DNA of 64,000 nucleotides from Allium sativum (lineage: Eukaryota; Streptophyta; Magnoliopsida; Asparagales; Amaryllidaceae), in NCBI GenBank assembly GCA_030737875.1, contig CM060923.1:34960501-35024500 (forward strand), in the 5' to 3' direction. Made by a program: the position numbers and the translations under genes. Positions 22,559-36,030 of this stretch are shown in pieces; the first letter of the stretch is position 1, and each line of letters starts with the position of its first letter. The notes beneath the pieces were generated by a model. It worked only from the letters and a program-made list of their open reading frames with translations. It was not told where the DNA came from and did not search any database.

Positions 22559-25500
22559 TGTAACAACCCGTATTTTTGAATAACATGTTATAACATAAAT
22601 GGAGGCAGAATTAAACCGTAAAATCTGAATCAAGGGAAACGGGCTGTGCCATTGCGTTCGTCTCGGAAAAATACGCGAAATAGAGTCCGAGTTTTCGAAA
22701 ATCGGAGTCCGTATGACCAAGATATGGCCTCGCGAAGTTTCACGAAAAATTCACAAATTAAAGTATACTTAATTAAGTGAAATGGGTTGCGCAGAGAAAC
22801 ATATATATATTGATATATATATATATATATAATTGAAAATTAAATAAATAAATATGCAAAAATGTTCAAAACAGCGAATTGGGAGAGGGGAATAACCGAA
22901 CCGGTCGATTTTTGAGGTCGACCCGAGCCCGCTGGGTCGACTAGGGGTTAATCCAGGGTGTTTGGCTATCAACCCGTGGGCCGATTCGCTCAAATGAAGA
23001 TTTTGCATTTGAATGGTTCTCATGGTTCAGCTTTAATCTAAAGGCCCTAGATGGTTCCTACACTTGACTTCTTCCCCAAGACATGCTTTGATGGCTTGGA
23101 TTGAATCTAGGGTTAATCCTATGGCTAATACTATCCTAATCCTCTATAAAAAGACCCCAAACCTAGCCTAAATCACCATTATTCAATCCTACAACTAAAC
23201 TATGTCAAATTTGTTCCTCTCATGGCCTCCACTCTCATGCTAAAATTTCTAAGTTAATTTCTATGAGAGATTTTGAGTTCATACAAGTGTTTTCAAACTT
23301 GTATGAGTGTTATTAGCTTGCATTCAAGTCAAGTTGCCACATTTCTATTTCAAAGCAAGGGTTTTTATTGAATTGGCTCAAGGGTTTTCATTTGGAGCTT
23401 GCATATTTGGGTTTTTGGTGCTTGCATAAGGGCTTCGTCTCAATCTTTATAATAAATATTTATTTGTGTCTTCATAGCATTGTAAGCCCTTTTCTACTTT
23501 CTTTCTTTGAACTCTAAAGTTAAATGAATGATGCAAGTTTGGGGTTGATCATTATATGCAAGTTTGGTTGATCATTATATGCAAGTTTGGTTGATCATTA
23601 TATGCAAGTTTGGTTGATCATTATATGCAAGTTTGGTTGGTCCTTATATGCAAGTTTGGTTGATCATTATATGCAAGTTTGGTTGATCATTATATGCAAG
23701 TTTGGATGATCATTATGCAAGTTGGTTTAATCATTATGTATGACACATGTTGCTATGTTATGCAAGTTTGGGTTGATCATGTTATCATGTTATGCAAGTT
23801 AAACTTGAGGTTTTGAGCATAAAGCTCCAAGCTTTATATTAAAGGTTGCATTTTGGCAACATGAAAGTTATCATATCCCTTATGATAACTTGCATGTGAG
23901 GCAAAATGCGAACTTCTAGCAACTTCTACATGTCATTTATCACCATGTATCACTCATATGCTAAGTTTGGTTTTATGCATGCTTTTGAAGCCTAATAATG
24001 CAATATGCAAGTATATGAACATATGTACATTTCATATGCCACCATGTTAAACTTGTGGCTTCAACACCTTTATGTCATGGTTATGCCAAGTTCCCTATTT
24101 TATCCTTTATGCGTTGTTGCGATTATGTAAACGATGGGATTACGTTGGGGTTGGGTAACATAATGATATGAACATGATTTTTGTAACATGACGTGATATG
24201 TTAACTTGTAATTATGTTTTGGAAACATAATGGACATGACACTTAGAAAATATGAGTGTGGCCAACTCGAGGTTGGGTTGAGTTTGTAGCATAAATCTAC
24301 CCGGACCCGCCCGGCTTAACTAGTGGCTACAAACAATAGGACCCAATGTGAGAAGTTGGTCATGTTGTGCTCGAACCCGAGGTTAGACCTAGTTGTGGTG
24401 TAAAGCTACCCGGACCCGCCCGGCTTAACTAGTAACCACAACAAAGTCTAATGTGAGAGGTTAAAGCGCATTAAGTTAATTAATGCCTCCTGATTAGGGT
24501 TAAGTCATGGTCCACTTAATACTTAACCAATTTGGGCTTGATGGATTAATCGGGGTTAAGTCAGGAGCCTTGGGTACTCTTAACCAATTTAATCCACGTT
24601 TGGATCGGGTTAACCACATTTAACCCGTTAATAAACCCTAGTTGCGTGGTCCTTTTCAGCAGTAACCTTCTTGGTAGTATCATAAGACCCTAGGACTAGG
24701 CTAGGGTGGGGCACGATTACTGGGCTGATTGTAAGAGACCAAAAGAGACGGCTGAATGATGCCCCGGTTGTTCAGGCGGACCATGGTCGTGCACATCAAG
24801 TCCAGAGTTGAACACGGGCACCGGTAGGTTTGGACTGTGTATCCTGTAATGGTGTCAGAGGGTTACACCATAGGGCCTGATACACCCTAGGGTGGACCCT
24901 GCACAGTCAACTACATTACATGATTAAGCCGTATGACACCGACACTTGACGAGTTAGGCTTATAGGGAGCCGATCGACTAGACCGAGTAGTTGGACCCTG
25001 ATTTAGGCCATCTCATGATGTTTGGCCAAGCTTGGGCCAAGGGATCAATTTTTGTTTTTACTTGACATGTTAGAATGCTAGTACACCCGTGGTGCAAAAC
25101 TTAACCTTGATTATGCGATGACACCTTTATCTACCTTGTTAGTTAATCATCATGCCAGTATGTTATTATCCTTATGTTCATCTCAGCTTCTCATGCCAGT
25201 TAACTTTACTACTTCATAGACAGATAGTAGTAGGGCTTACCAGTCTTTTTGACTGACCTGTTTTCTTTCGCCTCTTGTCTTCCGTTCCCCCCCCCTCAGG
25301 TCCTCAGGGTGGGAACATTGGAGCTTAGCTTTGATCTTTCTAGCTTGCTTACTGGATTCGCTCATGTACGGGTTTGGACATTGAGCTAGCTATGGTTTAT
25401 CACTTCACTTTGGGGATAGTACTTTATGTATTTCAGTTTTTCAGTTTATGCTTTTGTCTAGACTTTGTTTGTTGGAAAATAATGCTCAAGTACTTTGTTG

Positions 25501-25666
25501 TAATATGACTATGGTTTTGAAATGCTAGTTTAATCCGCTGCTTTACTACTCTGTTTTACTTATATGTTCTGTCTTGTGATATCTGCATGCATGTTTACCT
25601 TGTTTAAACGCCCCCCCAAAGCCAGTGTGCTTGCAAGAGTGGCACTGGCGGAGGTGGGGAGTTACA
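22559..25666 (+). repeat. T2 3' LTR
   Basis: Same layout as the 5' LTR: AT microsatellite near 22800-22830, 23-bp array (23527-23715), hairpins at 24282-24334 and 24392-24442, and a C run of nine near 25287-25295 against 14 in the 5' copy. It carries an intact TATA box at 23145-23152 and four extra bases (ctag) between hairpin loop and arm near 24320. Confidence 0.92.
23145..23152 (+). promoter_or_regulatory. Intact TATA box in T2 3' LTR
   Basis: tataaaaa inside cctctataaaaagacccc. As it is in the downstream LTR it would start read-out transcription into C0 sequence rather than full T2 RNA. Confidence 0.6.
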
Positions 25667-26269
25667 GCTGGTTTGAGAGAACTACGAATTCAGTCTACCT
25701 TGTGGTATTTACAGTAAATCGTTGTGAATATCACAAGCTGTTTAGACTAAAATAAATGCATATATCAGACCAAGTCTAGAAAAATGATGAGAAACACACC
25801 AAACTTTCTGAGGCAAATAAAATTTAAAATAAATTTTATTTGCTAGTATTTAAATCTATTTTTGTTCCAGTTTACTATGTGTGTTTCTGTGACTGGTATG
25901 CTGATGACTGGACAAGATTTGAAGCACATAAAGACTCGATGTGTCAGTGTGTGTATATGTGTCTGTATATGTTACTGAGTGAATTGAGTGATGTAGTGAG
26001 GATTGTTTGTACATGTGAATGATTGACTAATATAATAGTGAACTATAAATAATGGAGTTAGAAATTTGTATTATTTCAAATGTTGAAATAAAAAATTTAT
26101 ATGGATACAAGTACTGTTTGAATATCGAATTGTGTGCAACAATATCCGATTCAATAAATTCTTATTTCTGTGTGAGATGTAATATGGAATAGTACAATTA
26201 CAAACACATTTATATAATAATATATATGTTTGTTATCGTCAAACAAAAATTATATTGGTATACTCAACA

Positions 26270-26280
26270 ATCTCCCCCTT
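26270..26280 (-). other. C0 polypurine tract
   Basis: The minus strand reads aagggggagat directly before TGTTGAGTATACC, the LTR start in element sense. This form is common in SIRE-like copia elements. Confidence 0.8.
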
Positions 26281-28988
26281 TTGATGATGACAAACATACA
26301 CAAAGATTTTGAATGTGATAATTGTGTTTGAATATGAAATGTAGTACTCCCCATATTTGTGTGCTCCTCTACAACTGAACTCCCCTAACATGTGCATATG
26401 AGTGAGTTTAATTTAATTGAATTTCCAAGGATTATTGAATTATTCACTCATCAATCAAAATTTTAACCATTCTTCCACTTTTGTTATCATCAAAAGGATA
26501 ATAGAAATCAAAATAGTGATGAATGTGGGCTGGAATATAAATTCAAATCAAGAGAGAAAATATATATCGTAAATCATAGTTAATCAAACAAAAATCATAA
26601 TATTCTTTAAATTAGAAGCAAATTTCACTTTTCAAAATGATGGATTTACGACTGATTTTATAAAATGTGGAAAGTTTTTGAAATTTCAAATATAGGATTA
26701 TGAATACTATAATTTTCAAATAAATTTCAAATTTAAGCACAAAATAATTTAAGCACTTTCTAACCATGTATAATCGCTGGGACTTTTAAATGCGGTTAGT
26801 AGTAACTTAAATTTTTATGTATTTTCTAACCATTCAAAACCGTTAGGACATTTACATGAGATTAGAAGAATACTTAACTTTATCCTCTCTTTTATGAGTT
26901 CCATCCATGCATAACCACGAGCCTTTTAAATGAGAATGGAAGCACATACAGAGATCAAAGTGATTCACACATGCATAACCTCGAGGACTTCTAAATGGGA
27001 GTGAACACCGAGGATAAAGTTTGAACTCTCCACATTATGTAAAACCATGATAATTAGCAATAGAAATATGATCGAAATAGAAGATGATCATGAAATAAGC
27101 ACTACTTCAAAAATATTATAAATTTTGTCCAACCATCTTGAGAATTTAAAATAATATTTTATCTTGTCATGAAATATACTATAGTCACAACTCATCACAA
27201 TTTCATAAATATGATAATAATTTTGATGAGTCCCAAAATGGTTCAATTTGGTCATCAATTTCAATTTTTTGAATAAATAATCAAAATGATTTTAAATTTG
27301 AAAATATCAATTTCAAAAGGGGTTTTAAAATTATTAATACAAGTTGAAAATCAGTTTCAAAAATCAATCAGTTAAGAAATTATCTAATATGTCTTAAATT
27401 GAATGGTCCTAGACAATTTTTTAAAAACCACTTGTAATTCGTATTGCCTATAGAAGTCAATGAAGTCTAAACACTGATTTTTCAACATATTGTACAGTCA
27501 TCAGGTTCACTCAAACATTTCAATTTCTTTTATCAGAGCAACGTAAAATCAGTTTCAAAGCAAGATTCACAAGAGAATTTTTCTGAGCATCTTTAACAAG
27601 AACAAGGGATAATCAGTGTTTCAAATCAAAAGTAATTAATTTGGAATCACTTGTTGAGATGTATGTTCAAAAATTCAAAATCCAAATATAGTACTCATAA
27701 GATTCAACATATCAACAATTGCAAATGATTTCAAAATCAAATATCTAAGTCAAGATGACAATTTGAAATTTAACATATCAATAAGTCAAGTAAAAAAGAT
27801 GGGTTAGAAATTCAAAACATCAACCCTATCAACACATCAATCCATCAACACCTCAGCCAAAATTGAAAAGTGAGTTTAGATCATTATTGATTCAAGATTC
27901 AACACAATATCAAATGATTTCCAAATCAAAATATAAAGCTAAACCAAAAGTATGAAATTATCACAACTTATCAATCATAGATTTCAAATAGTGTGCTGTA
28001 ATGAATGCTGTTTTTCAAGTCTTTCCAAGAAGAATTAACAGAAACTCAAAACATAAAAGATGTGTGAAATTTCATTAGCTTTTCAGATCATAAAAATTTT
28101 CAGAATTTCGAATAATAGAGTTCAAGATGTGCTCAAAATACTACGGCATTCTTAAAAAATCAGAGACCTAACTAAAAATTAAACTTCGAATGAATTGCAG
28201 TTTTTCACTGATTTAAGTTCATAATCTGGAAATCATCAAAGCATAAAGTTGTAGACAATTGAATCTAATTTCCAAAAAATCAAGAATTTGCAATTCGAAG
28301 TCAGAACGCTCAAGATATGTCGAAAATACTATGTTAGTGTCAATATAAATCAGCATCAACATAAAGAAAAAATAAATAATAAAACACGAGTTTAGAGATC
28401 ATGTCTGACTTACCATAATCGGTGAGAACCAATGAATCTCTAATTCATCATCATATGGCTAAGGAACATAGAATAATTGACTCAACAATAATTTGGAACA
28501 ACTTGAATCTTTATTTCTCTTGAAGTTGTTCTTTAGCCGTCTATGGTACCTAATTGTTTATATGATAGAGTGGTCTAACAAAGGTTGTTTTACTACTCCC
28601 AACTTCGTTTGAGTGTTTTGGTACCCAAACCCGCTTATACAACAATCCATTTTTATCTACTAATGTGCCCTTAGGAAACCAAATTCGTTTAATCCTAATC
28701 TAATTCATCTTGATAACTTTTGGGATCCAAATTTGTTTAATTGGACTATTTCTACATAAGTTCTCGTCTCGTTTATGATCTAAAAACCCTTTGAAATTAT
28801 TACAGTCCAAATTTCCAATTTGATCTTTTCCAAAGCTATTTGAAGAATTTTTAAAATCATTGGAATTTCTCTTTTCAACTTGATCAAATTTATCGAAACG
28901 AGTCCTTTCTTATTCTTAACAAAAAAAATGGTTTTTTAACAACATATTCAATGATATTTCTCCATTAGAAAGTTTTGTTAAAGTTGAT
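26281..28988 (-). other. C0 internal region without pol
   Basis: About 2.7 kb of very AT-rich DNA where integrase, RT and RNase H would be expected. No motif of these domains is visible and the longest frames are trivial. Two related stretches (about 26755-26880 and 26890-27010) repeat a taacca-atgaga pattern. Either pol was replaced long ago or this is a gag-only derivative. Confidence 0.6.
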
Positions 28989-30560
28989 TCAAGTTCTTGA
29001 ATTATATTTTAAGATCACTATTTTTTTCATTAAATTTGAATAACAATTAATAGCAATCTTTTTCCTTTCAATTACATTTTGTTTCAAAATTGTATTTTCA
29101 TTTTCAAGCACTTTGATTTTATTCTTGAATTTAGAAATATCAATTTCAAATTGTTTACGCTCTTCAGTTTCAACTTTTTCAACCTCTTTAAGTTTTTCAA
29201 TCTCTTCTTCTAAATCACGGTTTAATTGAACAATTTCATAATTATTGTTTTTCAAACTCGCGTTTTCACTTTCAAGCAACTTCAAACTAGTTCTGAAATT
29301 CAAAAGATCATTACTCAAAATTTGACACTTTCTGCATTCAAAAATCTATGAATTCTTAACTTTTTCAAGTTTATTTTCTTGAACTAATTTTGACCTATCA
29401 GATTTTAATTTCTTAACTTTTAGCTTAAGAGATTCAACATTTTTTGTGAGATCATAACACATTAAAATTAAATCTTTGTAAGTGAAATTCGATATCTCAC
29501 TAGAGTCCTTTTCACTACTTTCCGAATCTGACCGCGCCATAAGACACAAATTAGCTTCCTCTTTATCACTATCAGAAACTTCTTCTCCTTCCCCATCATC
29601 CCATGTAGCAGCAAAAGCCTTCTTCTTCTTTCTCTTCTTTCCTTTATCATTTAAAAGCCATGGGAAAACTGGTTTGATATGTCCTGATTTCTTGCAATTG
29701 TAGCAAATAACTTCATCGTCTCAGCCATCTAAAATTTTGGACTTGTTAGATTTTGAATTTTTGCAGCGTGTAATTTCTATTATCCCTCTTCCTAAAAACT
29801 ATGGCTAGCTTTTCAATAGAATCTTCGTCATCACTTTCAATAGTACTATATAGAGCAATCGTCTTTTTCTTCAACTCAGAATTATTTCGTTATTCTCTTT
29901 CTTTTAGCTCCGTCTCATAAGTTATCAAACTTTCAATCAACTCCTCCATGGTTAATTTATTTAGGTCTTTTGATTCTTGAATGGCATCGCTCGGTAGAAC
30001 TCTCAATATTTTTCTAACTAACTCCACTTCAGTATAAACTTTTCGAAGAGCTTTTGCATTGTAAACCAATAATGAGAAATGACCAAACATCTCTTTTATA
30101 TCTTTGTCATTTCACATAGAATTTTTTTCATATTCATTGCTGAGTGTAGCAGGACAAGATTACTTAAATTGAGACATTTCTTCATGTGTGATCTCCAAAG
30201 TATGTCATATTTCCTACACAGTTAAACAATGAGATATTTGGTTAAACTCATTTTTATCGAGAGCACAGATTAAAGCATTCATTGCTTTAGCATTAGTTGA
30301 AAATAATTTTTTATCATTAGCATCCCACTTGTCTTTTGACTTAGGAACTTCAACATTATCAAAAATCACGGTGGGAGACTTATAACCTGTTTCAATAATG
30401 TCCCACACATCATACTCAATTGAACTTAAATAAATTTTCATCCTAGCTTCCTAGTATTCATAATCGGTTTCATTAAACATACTTAGCCTAGTTATGGATT
30501 GTCCTTCATTAAAAGCATTATTAGACAAATACATGATCCTAGAGTTAAAAAAAATACCCG
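28989..30560 (-). pseudogene. C0 copia gag, broken, with C-terminal coiled coil
   Basis: On the minus strand the start reads SMFNETDYEY, then a stop (TAG where relatives have Trp), then EARMKIYLSSIEYDVWDIIE (to about 30214). The next block (29890-30090) has KALRKVYTEVELVRKILRVL and DLNKLTMEELIESLITYE, typical of the copia gag UBN2 family. A zinc knuckle CYNCKKSGHIKPVF (about 29665-29710) has lost its last Cys. Then comes an acidic/serine part (SDSESSEKDSSE) and heptad-rich coiled coils (29346-29549 and 28989-29318). The long coiled-coil tail is a SIRE-lineage trait. Several stops and frame changes make it non-functional. Confidence 0.83.
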
Positions 30561-30571
30561 CACTGATACCA
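30558..30571 (-). other. C0 primer-binding site
   Basis: The minus strand reads tggtatcagtgcgg two bases inside the LTR. It starts like the iMet complement but continues differently, a form seen in copia elements. Confidence 0.75.
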
Positions 30572-31582
30572 CTTGTAGGATCTAAATTAACCCTAGAGTG
30601 GGGAGGGGGTGAATAAGGTTTATTGCAGTTTTTCGCTAAGTAATAAATAATAGCAACACAAATAAAAATCAAAGTAAGTGCGGAAAAGTAAATAATACAA
30701 AGATATACCCGCTTAGGCAAAACCCCACCTACTGTTGCATTTCCCAAGGTTTCTACTATGTATTAAAACAATCTCTATACTTACAATCCCTTGTAAACTA
30801 GCGATATCCGCTCCCAACTGTTCTAATCCTACGCTCAAAACCCTGCACTAATCTCAAACCCGAGATCAGATTTTCCCTAACTACAAACTATGCAGTTAGA
30901 ACCCAAGTTCAAAGAACACTAATAAACTATAGAACGATTACAAAATAAAAATAGCTTGAAACAAAATTAAAACAAAACCCTGTTTTTTCAAACTAAGTTA
31001 AATAAAATGGTCGGTCCCCCTTTTTTCTTTGTCACTTGAAAAATATGTCGACTTCCTTCTTCCTCATCTCCAATGGCAACCGATTGTTGAAATTAGGGTT
31101 TTGCTCTTCTTTCCAAGTCTCGATTCAGACTTTGAAGGATTTAATTTTATGATGCCTCGAATGCTTTTTGCTCCTGGTCGTTTCATTTGGCTTTACAGAT
31201 GATCGAAAACCCAAATTTTGTGAGTTTCTCTGATTTGTTTTTCTTGATTGAATTGATTGGTTTTAGATTGCTTTCACTTTTTTGATACCCTTAGCCTATG
31301 ATGAATTGATGTATTCATAGGGTTTCAAGGCCCTGAAATCTCTGATTTTAGATACTTCTTATGACTTGAATTATACTTGCGAGATTGGTTTGATATTTAT
31401 GGAGATTTGAATTTGTCCCTTCCGGGAATAACGATTTGATACTTGGTGTATATACAGATTTGTGAAATATTACTTTGACGATTTCTGGAATTTTATATTT
31501 GTTTCTCTTTGTTGACACATTCACCATAATTTTAAATTCAATACTTTTGCAAATATTACCCCTGTAATTCTTCTGTCTCGAA

Positions 31583-31924
31583 TAAGGTTGGCAATTAGAA
31601 CCGAGAACCGAAAATCCAAACCGAACCGACCCGAAAAGACCCGAACCCGGACCGAACCCGATGGGTCTCGGGTCTAGGTGATGAAAAATACAATCAAAAC
31701 CCGATTAAACCCGACCCGCATAGTCCCGACCCGAACAAAAAGCATTAAAATATATGTATTTTTAGTGTTATTATTCAACCAGACCCAAACTGACCCGATC
31801 CGAACCGAAGCTCAGGTCGGGTCGGGTCCAGATTTTCAAAATGTATAGTTTAGACCTGACAAAACTCGACCCGCCTAGAACCAAGACCCGCCGGGTCGGG
31901 TCCGGGTCTAATTGCCAACTGCTA
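31583..31924. mobile_element. 342-bp hAT-like non-autonomous element
   Basis: Perfect 8-bp target duplications gtctcgaa lie at 31575-31582 and 31925-31932. The ends are taaggttggcaattaga on the left and, on the minus strand, tagcagttggcaattaga on the right. The interior is rich in gacccg/cgggtc repeats. The sister C0 LTR lacks it (cttccatgtcaaactg near 13528), proving insertion after C0. It has no coding capacity. Confidence 0.88.
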
Positions 31925-33526
31925 GTCTCGAACTGTACTGAACCTTGCTTGAAAATAAAATTTTCAATCTGGCTGCAATATAATATTCTCTGGTGATTTC
32001 AATCCTTGATAAACTGGATTTATCTTGCATGGTATACGAACTGATCTCTCAATTGATCTTCATTCTATGTGCGTTGAGTAAGCTTTACTGATAAGAACAA
32101 ATGCTAGAAAATCGAACTGATACTATACTTGAACTTGATGCATGCTGCTGCGTCGCCATGTCCATTTGCAACTTTTACTGACTAACACCATCATTGTGGC
32201 ACTCATGTTCATCACATCATTCTGACCTGAGCTTGTTTGTGTTGTATATACCTTTGTTTATGGTCATATGCTTTATATCTTATGCCATGTCCACTTGTTA
32301 TTGAACCTGCATGTGTAATTTGCACTTTCCATTGTGTGCTTGTTGTATTCAATATTATGTCATTCCTTATAGTTGCACCATTTACTGTCTTGTATATAGT
32401 ATTTTAGGCTGTCTTGACTTGGACACTCTTCTTGCTGGTGTTTATTTACGCATGTATTAGTGTACTCTAATATATTTGTTGTTGCCTTGGTCATGTGTCT
32501 GCTGGCCTTAATCACAAAGCATATTGTCGTGCTACATGCTGATCCTATTTAAGCTTAGTGGTCTTTGTACTCTTGCACCTTTTTGCCATTCACTTGAGTT
32601 AGTTTCTACATGTGCACCATTCATGTGTGCCATTTTATGTAGCTCCTGCAGAATTATTTCTTCTAACCAGTTTAGATTTGCAATTTTTTCTTTGCTTGGA
32701 TGACTTGTATATATGAGCATGTTTGATGTGCTTCATGCTTCACTTTTCTCATGAAATGAGCCTTTGAACCTGAAACTTGTTGGATGTTAGTGCTGTTATG
32801 ATGTGTCTGCTGCTATGCACGGCCTTGTACATGTGCACTATATTTCTAGTTGTATACACTGCTGCCATGTTACGCTTTGACATGCACTGTAGTTCACTTG
32901 AACATGTACACTTGTACATTCTGTAGTGATGCCATGCTGAGTTGTGTTTGACAATATTGACCCTGTATACCTGAAAAATTGCCTATGTGTATATACATAT
33001 AAACATTTATATATTTATTATTTCTAATCCAACAAAAAATTTATGGTTGTGTTGAGGCTGGTCAAGGTCAGTAGACCACGTATGTGTGTTGAGGCTAGTC
33101 TTGATCAGTAGATCACTGTAACTGAGTTGAGGCTGGTTTGCAAGCACTTGAGATTCAGTCTACTTGTGGTATTTATAGTAAATCACTATGAATATCATAA
33201 GCAGTATAGACTCAAATAAATGTATATACATAAGACCAAGTCCAGAAAAATGATGAGAAACACACTGAAATTTCTAAGGCAAATAAAATCTAAATTAAAT
33301 TCATATTTGCTAGTATTTAAATTAATTTTTATTCCTATTCACCGTGTGTGTTTCTGTTACAGCAATACAGGTGACTAGATAGGATCCAAAGCACGTAAAG
33401 ACTCAGTGTGTGTGTATGAGTTTGTATATTGAGTGAATTGAGGGATGTAGTGAGGATTGTTTGTACATGCGAATGACTATGTAATATAACATTGAAATGT
33501 AAATAGTGGAGTCATAAATTTGTACT

Positions 33527-35257
33527 TGTTGACATGGGGAACTGTAAATAGGGATAACACGGCTTTTTATAGTGGTTTGCCACTAACTCCTACATCCACT
33601 TTATAGTAATCATTCATCATATAAAAGGTGATTACAAAAGTTGTACAAGTTCAGACAATATCTGATTTACAATGCGTTACAATAGAACAACAAAATAATT
33701 GTTAATTCTAAACTTTGTCCAAAATGCCCTTCTTCTTCTTCGTTGAGTGAAAAATAAGTTGGCTTGGTCAACAATGTCCGAAAAGTAGCTCCAATGTCCA
33801 AGAATTCCAAAAATATCCAAGAATAGTCCAAATGCAGCGTAAATGTCCAAGAGTCAATGGAAAACATTTGTGCAACGTTTTAAAAGTCCAAGCTATGTCC
33901 AACGGTCATGGAGAAGAAGATGGAAGCCATTAATGATGCTTGATAGCTCCAAAAAGTCCAAAAATCTAAATCAAATCCCACCTCTTTGAAGAATGAAGTA
34001 GAGGTATTTGTAGGTAGTGGGTTAGGTCGGAGTAGGTGAGATTTTGGGTCCCCAACATGAAAATTTGAATCCTTGGGAGGCGAGACACAAAATTTCATAT
34101 CTCCAAAACACACATCCAAAAAATTGCATCACTCAATTACGCCAAAGTCTAAAAAATCGTATCCCTAGTCTCCACATTTTCATATCTTGAAAATGGGCGG
34201 AAATTGTGTGCGGATCAGAGCAAAATAGGTGATCCGCACGTTGGATCCTTCATGCTAAGAGTTATAGCATTTGCCACTTTGCCAATATCGCATCACCGAG
34301 AAAGGAAGGAAAACACGTGCGGATAACTGGGATTGAGTGATCTACATGGTAGAAAATTCATGCCAAAACATTTGGCATTTGCCAAACTCCCAAAGTCGCT
34401 CTAGAAATTTATAGTATCGCATCCGAAGAAAACTCGGATCACTCAGATGCATTCATATGAAAACTGTGTGCCAAATCTCGCGTTGCATCCCTCCTTGCTA
34501 AGAAGTCAGATTTTCCCTTTGCCAAACCAAATCTCATATCACATCCCCTGCCAAAACCTTACACCACCAGATTACGATGTGGACCCGAGGGATTCATTAC
34601 CGGGGTTGATACGTGATGCGTGAACTTCGCATCCCATAGTGATACGAAGTGTTACGGATGCGAGATACCAGATTTGCCAAATCTGAATTCTCCAAAGCTT
34701 TTTTCCCGAGTTGTGCACGTGGATATGAGTCATTTCACGTGTTAATTCACTATTCTGAGCAAGCCAAACTTACCGGGTTTACCAAATTTTCCAGAGTGAT
34801 CAGCCAACGTTTTATATGTGGTTTTTCACATTTTTTTCGTTTTGATCCCACATTTTTGATGTTTCAAATAAATTTTTGCCAATTTACCAGATTTTGATGT
34901 CGGGAGTCGCGCAAGCCATTTTTCATGATTGTGCCATGCCAATCAACGTTTTGTGAGTGTGACGCTCCCATTTACCAAACAATATATTTTTGCTTGACGA
35001 GTTTTGTTGTATGATTAGACCGACGTGCTCAAGAATTTTAAGCTGATTGGACCGAGTCAATCACATATGTTTACCGCGCCAGTTTTTCTAAGTCCATCAA
35101 TGATGATTTTACTAATTGAAGCCATTTCCAAACCTTTTTCGTACACGTCGCGATTTCTGCTACATCGTTTTGTGTTTTCTGACGACGTTATTGACGCTTG
35201 AGCACGTCGCTAACAAAAATCTTAACGTGTAGCAACTTTACCAAAAGTGTGCCAACA
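33527..35257 (-). repeat. G3 3' LTR (left copy)
   Basis: Matches 47223-49027 throughout, for example tttatagtggtt near 33565 and atcttaacgtgt near 35219, with many substitutions and small indels. It contains many atgcga/tgccaa motifs. Short frames inside have no domain. Confidence 0.8.
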
Positions 35258-35268
35258 CTTTACCCTTA
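35258..35268 (-). other. Candidate G3 polypurine tract
   Basis: The minus strand reads taagggtaaag before the LTR start TGTTGGC. It is short and interrupted by one T, in keeping with an old element. Confidence 0.45.
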
Positions 35269-35661
35269 AAACATGTCTTACTTGATCGAAGGAAAATGTG
35301 TTTTGCCAGAAAACCAAAAATCTTGATATCCAAAGTTTGAAGAAGTCCAAACTAAACTTATATAACCAGAAAACCGAAGCTCCACGATCATGCTAGATCA
35401 TATTGATCCAGAAATCTATAGCCAATAAAGCAAAAACCCGCGTTCGCTTCAGATCATATTATCCATTAACCAAAAAACCGGGAAGCCTAAAATCAAATGA
35501 AAGCCAATGATCGCTCCGGATCGTTTAGACAACCAGAATAACAAGAGGACTATAGGGGTCCAACAACCTGAATAATCAGAAGATCCATAGCAAGGGAATC
35601 GGGGAAACCCGTAAATCTAGAATAACCAATAACCATATAACCAGATATCCATACGATTTGA

Positions 35662-36030
35662 GGCGGCCTTGTCAAGGCAAGACGACAAAGAATATGCCAG
35701 AAAATTCCAAGGTGGCCTTACTGAAGTAAGACAACCAAGGATAAGCCAGAGAATTCCAAGGCCACCATACCAGAGTAAGACAACTGAGGATTAGCTAGAG
35801 GGGTCCAAGGCAGCCTTGCGAGGCAAGACCACTAAGAACAAGCCAAAAAGTCCTAGGTCGCCTTGCCAGAGTAAGACGACAAAGGAAACCCAAAAAGTTC
35901 AAGGCGGCCTTACCAGAGTAAGATGACCAGGGAAAGACAAAAAGTCCAAGGTACCAGAGTAAGAAGACCAAGGAAAGCCAACAAGTCCAAGGCGGCCTTA
36001 CCGGAGTAAGACGACCAAGGAAAGCCATTT
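35662..36030. repeat. About 47-bp tandem array inside G3
   Basis: About eight degenerate units share aaggcggccttaccagagta followed by agacgaccaaggaaagcc. Spacing is 44-50 bp. Two more units lie at about 44810-44895, on the other side of G4, so G4 landed within or beside the array. Minus-strand frames across it are repeat products. Confidence 0.8.

Larger units (their letters stand above)
14762..25666 (+). mobile_element. T2: Tekay-type Ty3/gypsy chromovirus, nearly complete but disabled
   Basis: LTRs of 3099 and 3108 bp start tgtaacaaccc and end gttaca. Perfect 5-bp target duplications gctgg lie at 14757-14761 and 25667-25671, and the uninterrupted site is present in the sister C0 LTR near 33132. 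The order gag, protease, RT, integrase, chromodomain with an iMet primer site and polypurine tract fits a chromovirus of the Tekay/Del group. RNase H and the integrase N-terminus are missing, and there are several frameshifts plus one stop. LTR differences by eye are about one percent, so it is young but older than T1. Confidence 0.92.
1248..26269 (-). repeat. C0 left LTR (3' LTR), broken by T1 and T2
   Basis: LTR sequence is in three pieces: 1248-1927, 13250-14761 and 25672-26269, together 2790 bp. The same sequence runs almost continuously through 30574-33526 and 49033-49228 in the sister LTR. For example, the T1 target corresponds to attgatgtattc near 31305 and the T2 target to gaggctggtttg near 33129. 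Short open frames on both strands in the middle piece (such as 14170-14538) lie in LTR DNA and have no domain, so they are not called as genes. Confidence 0.8.
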
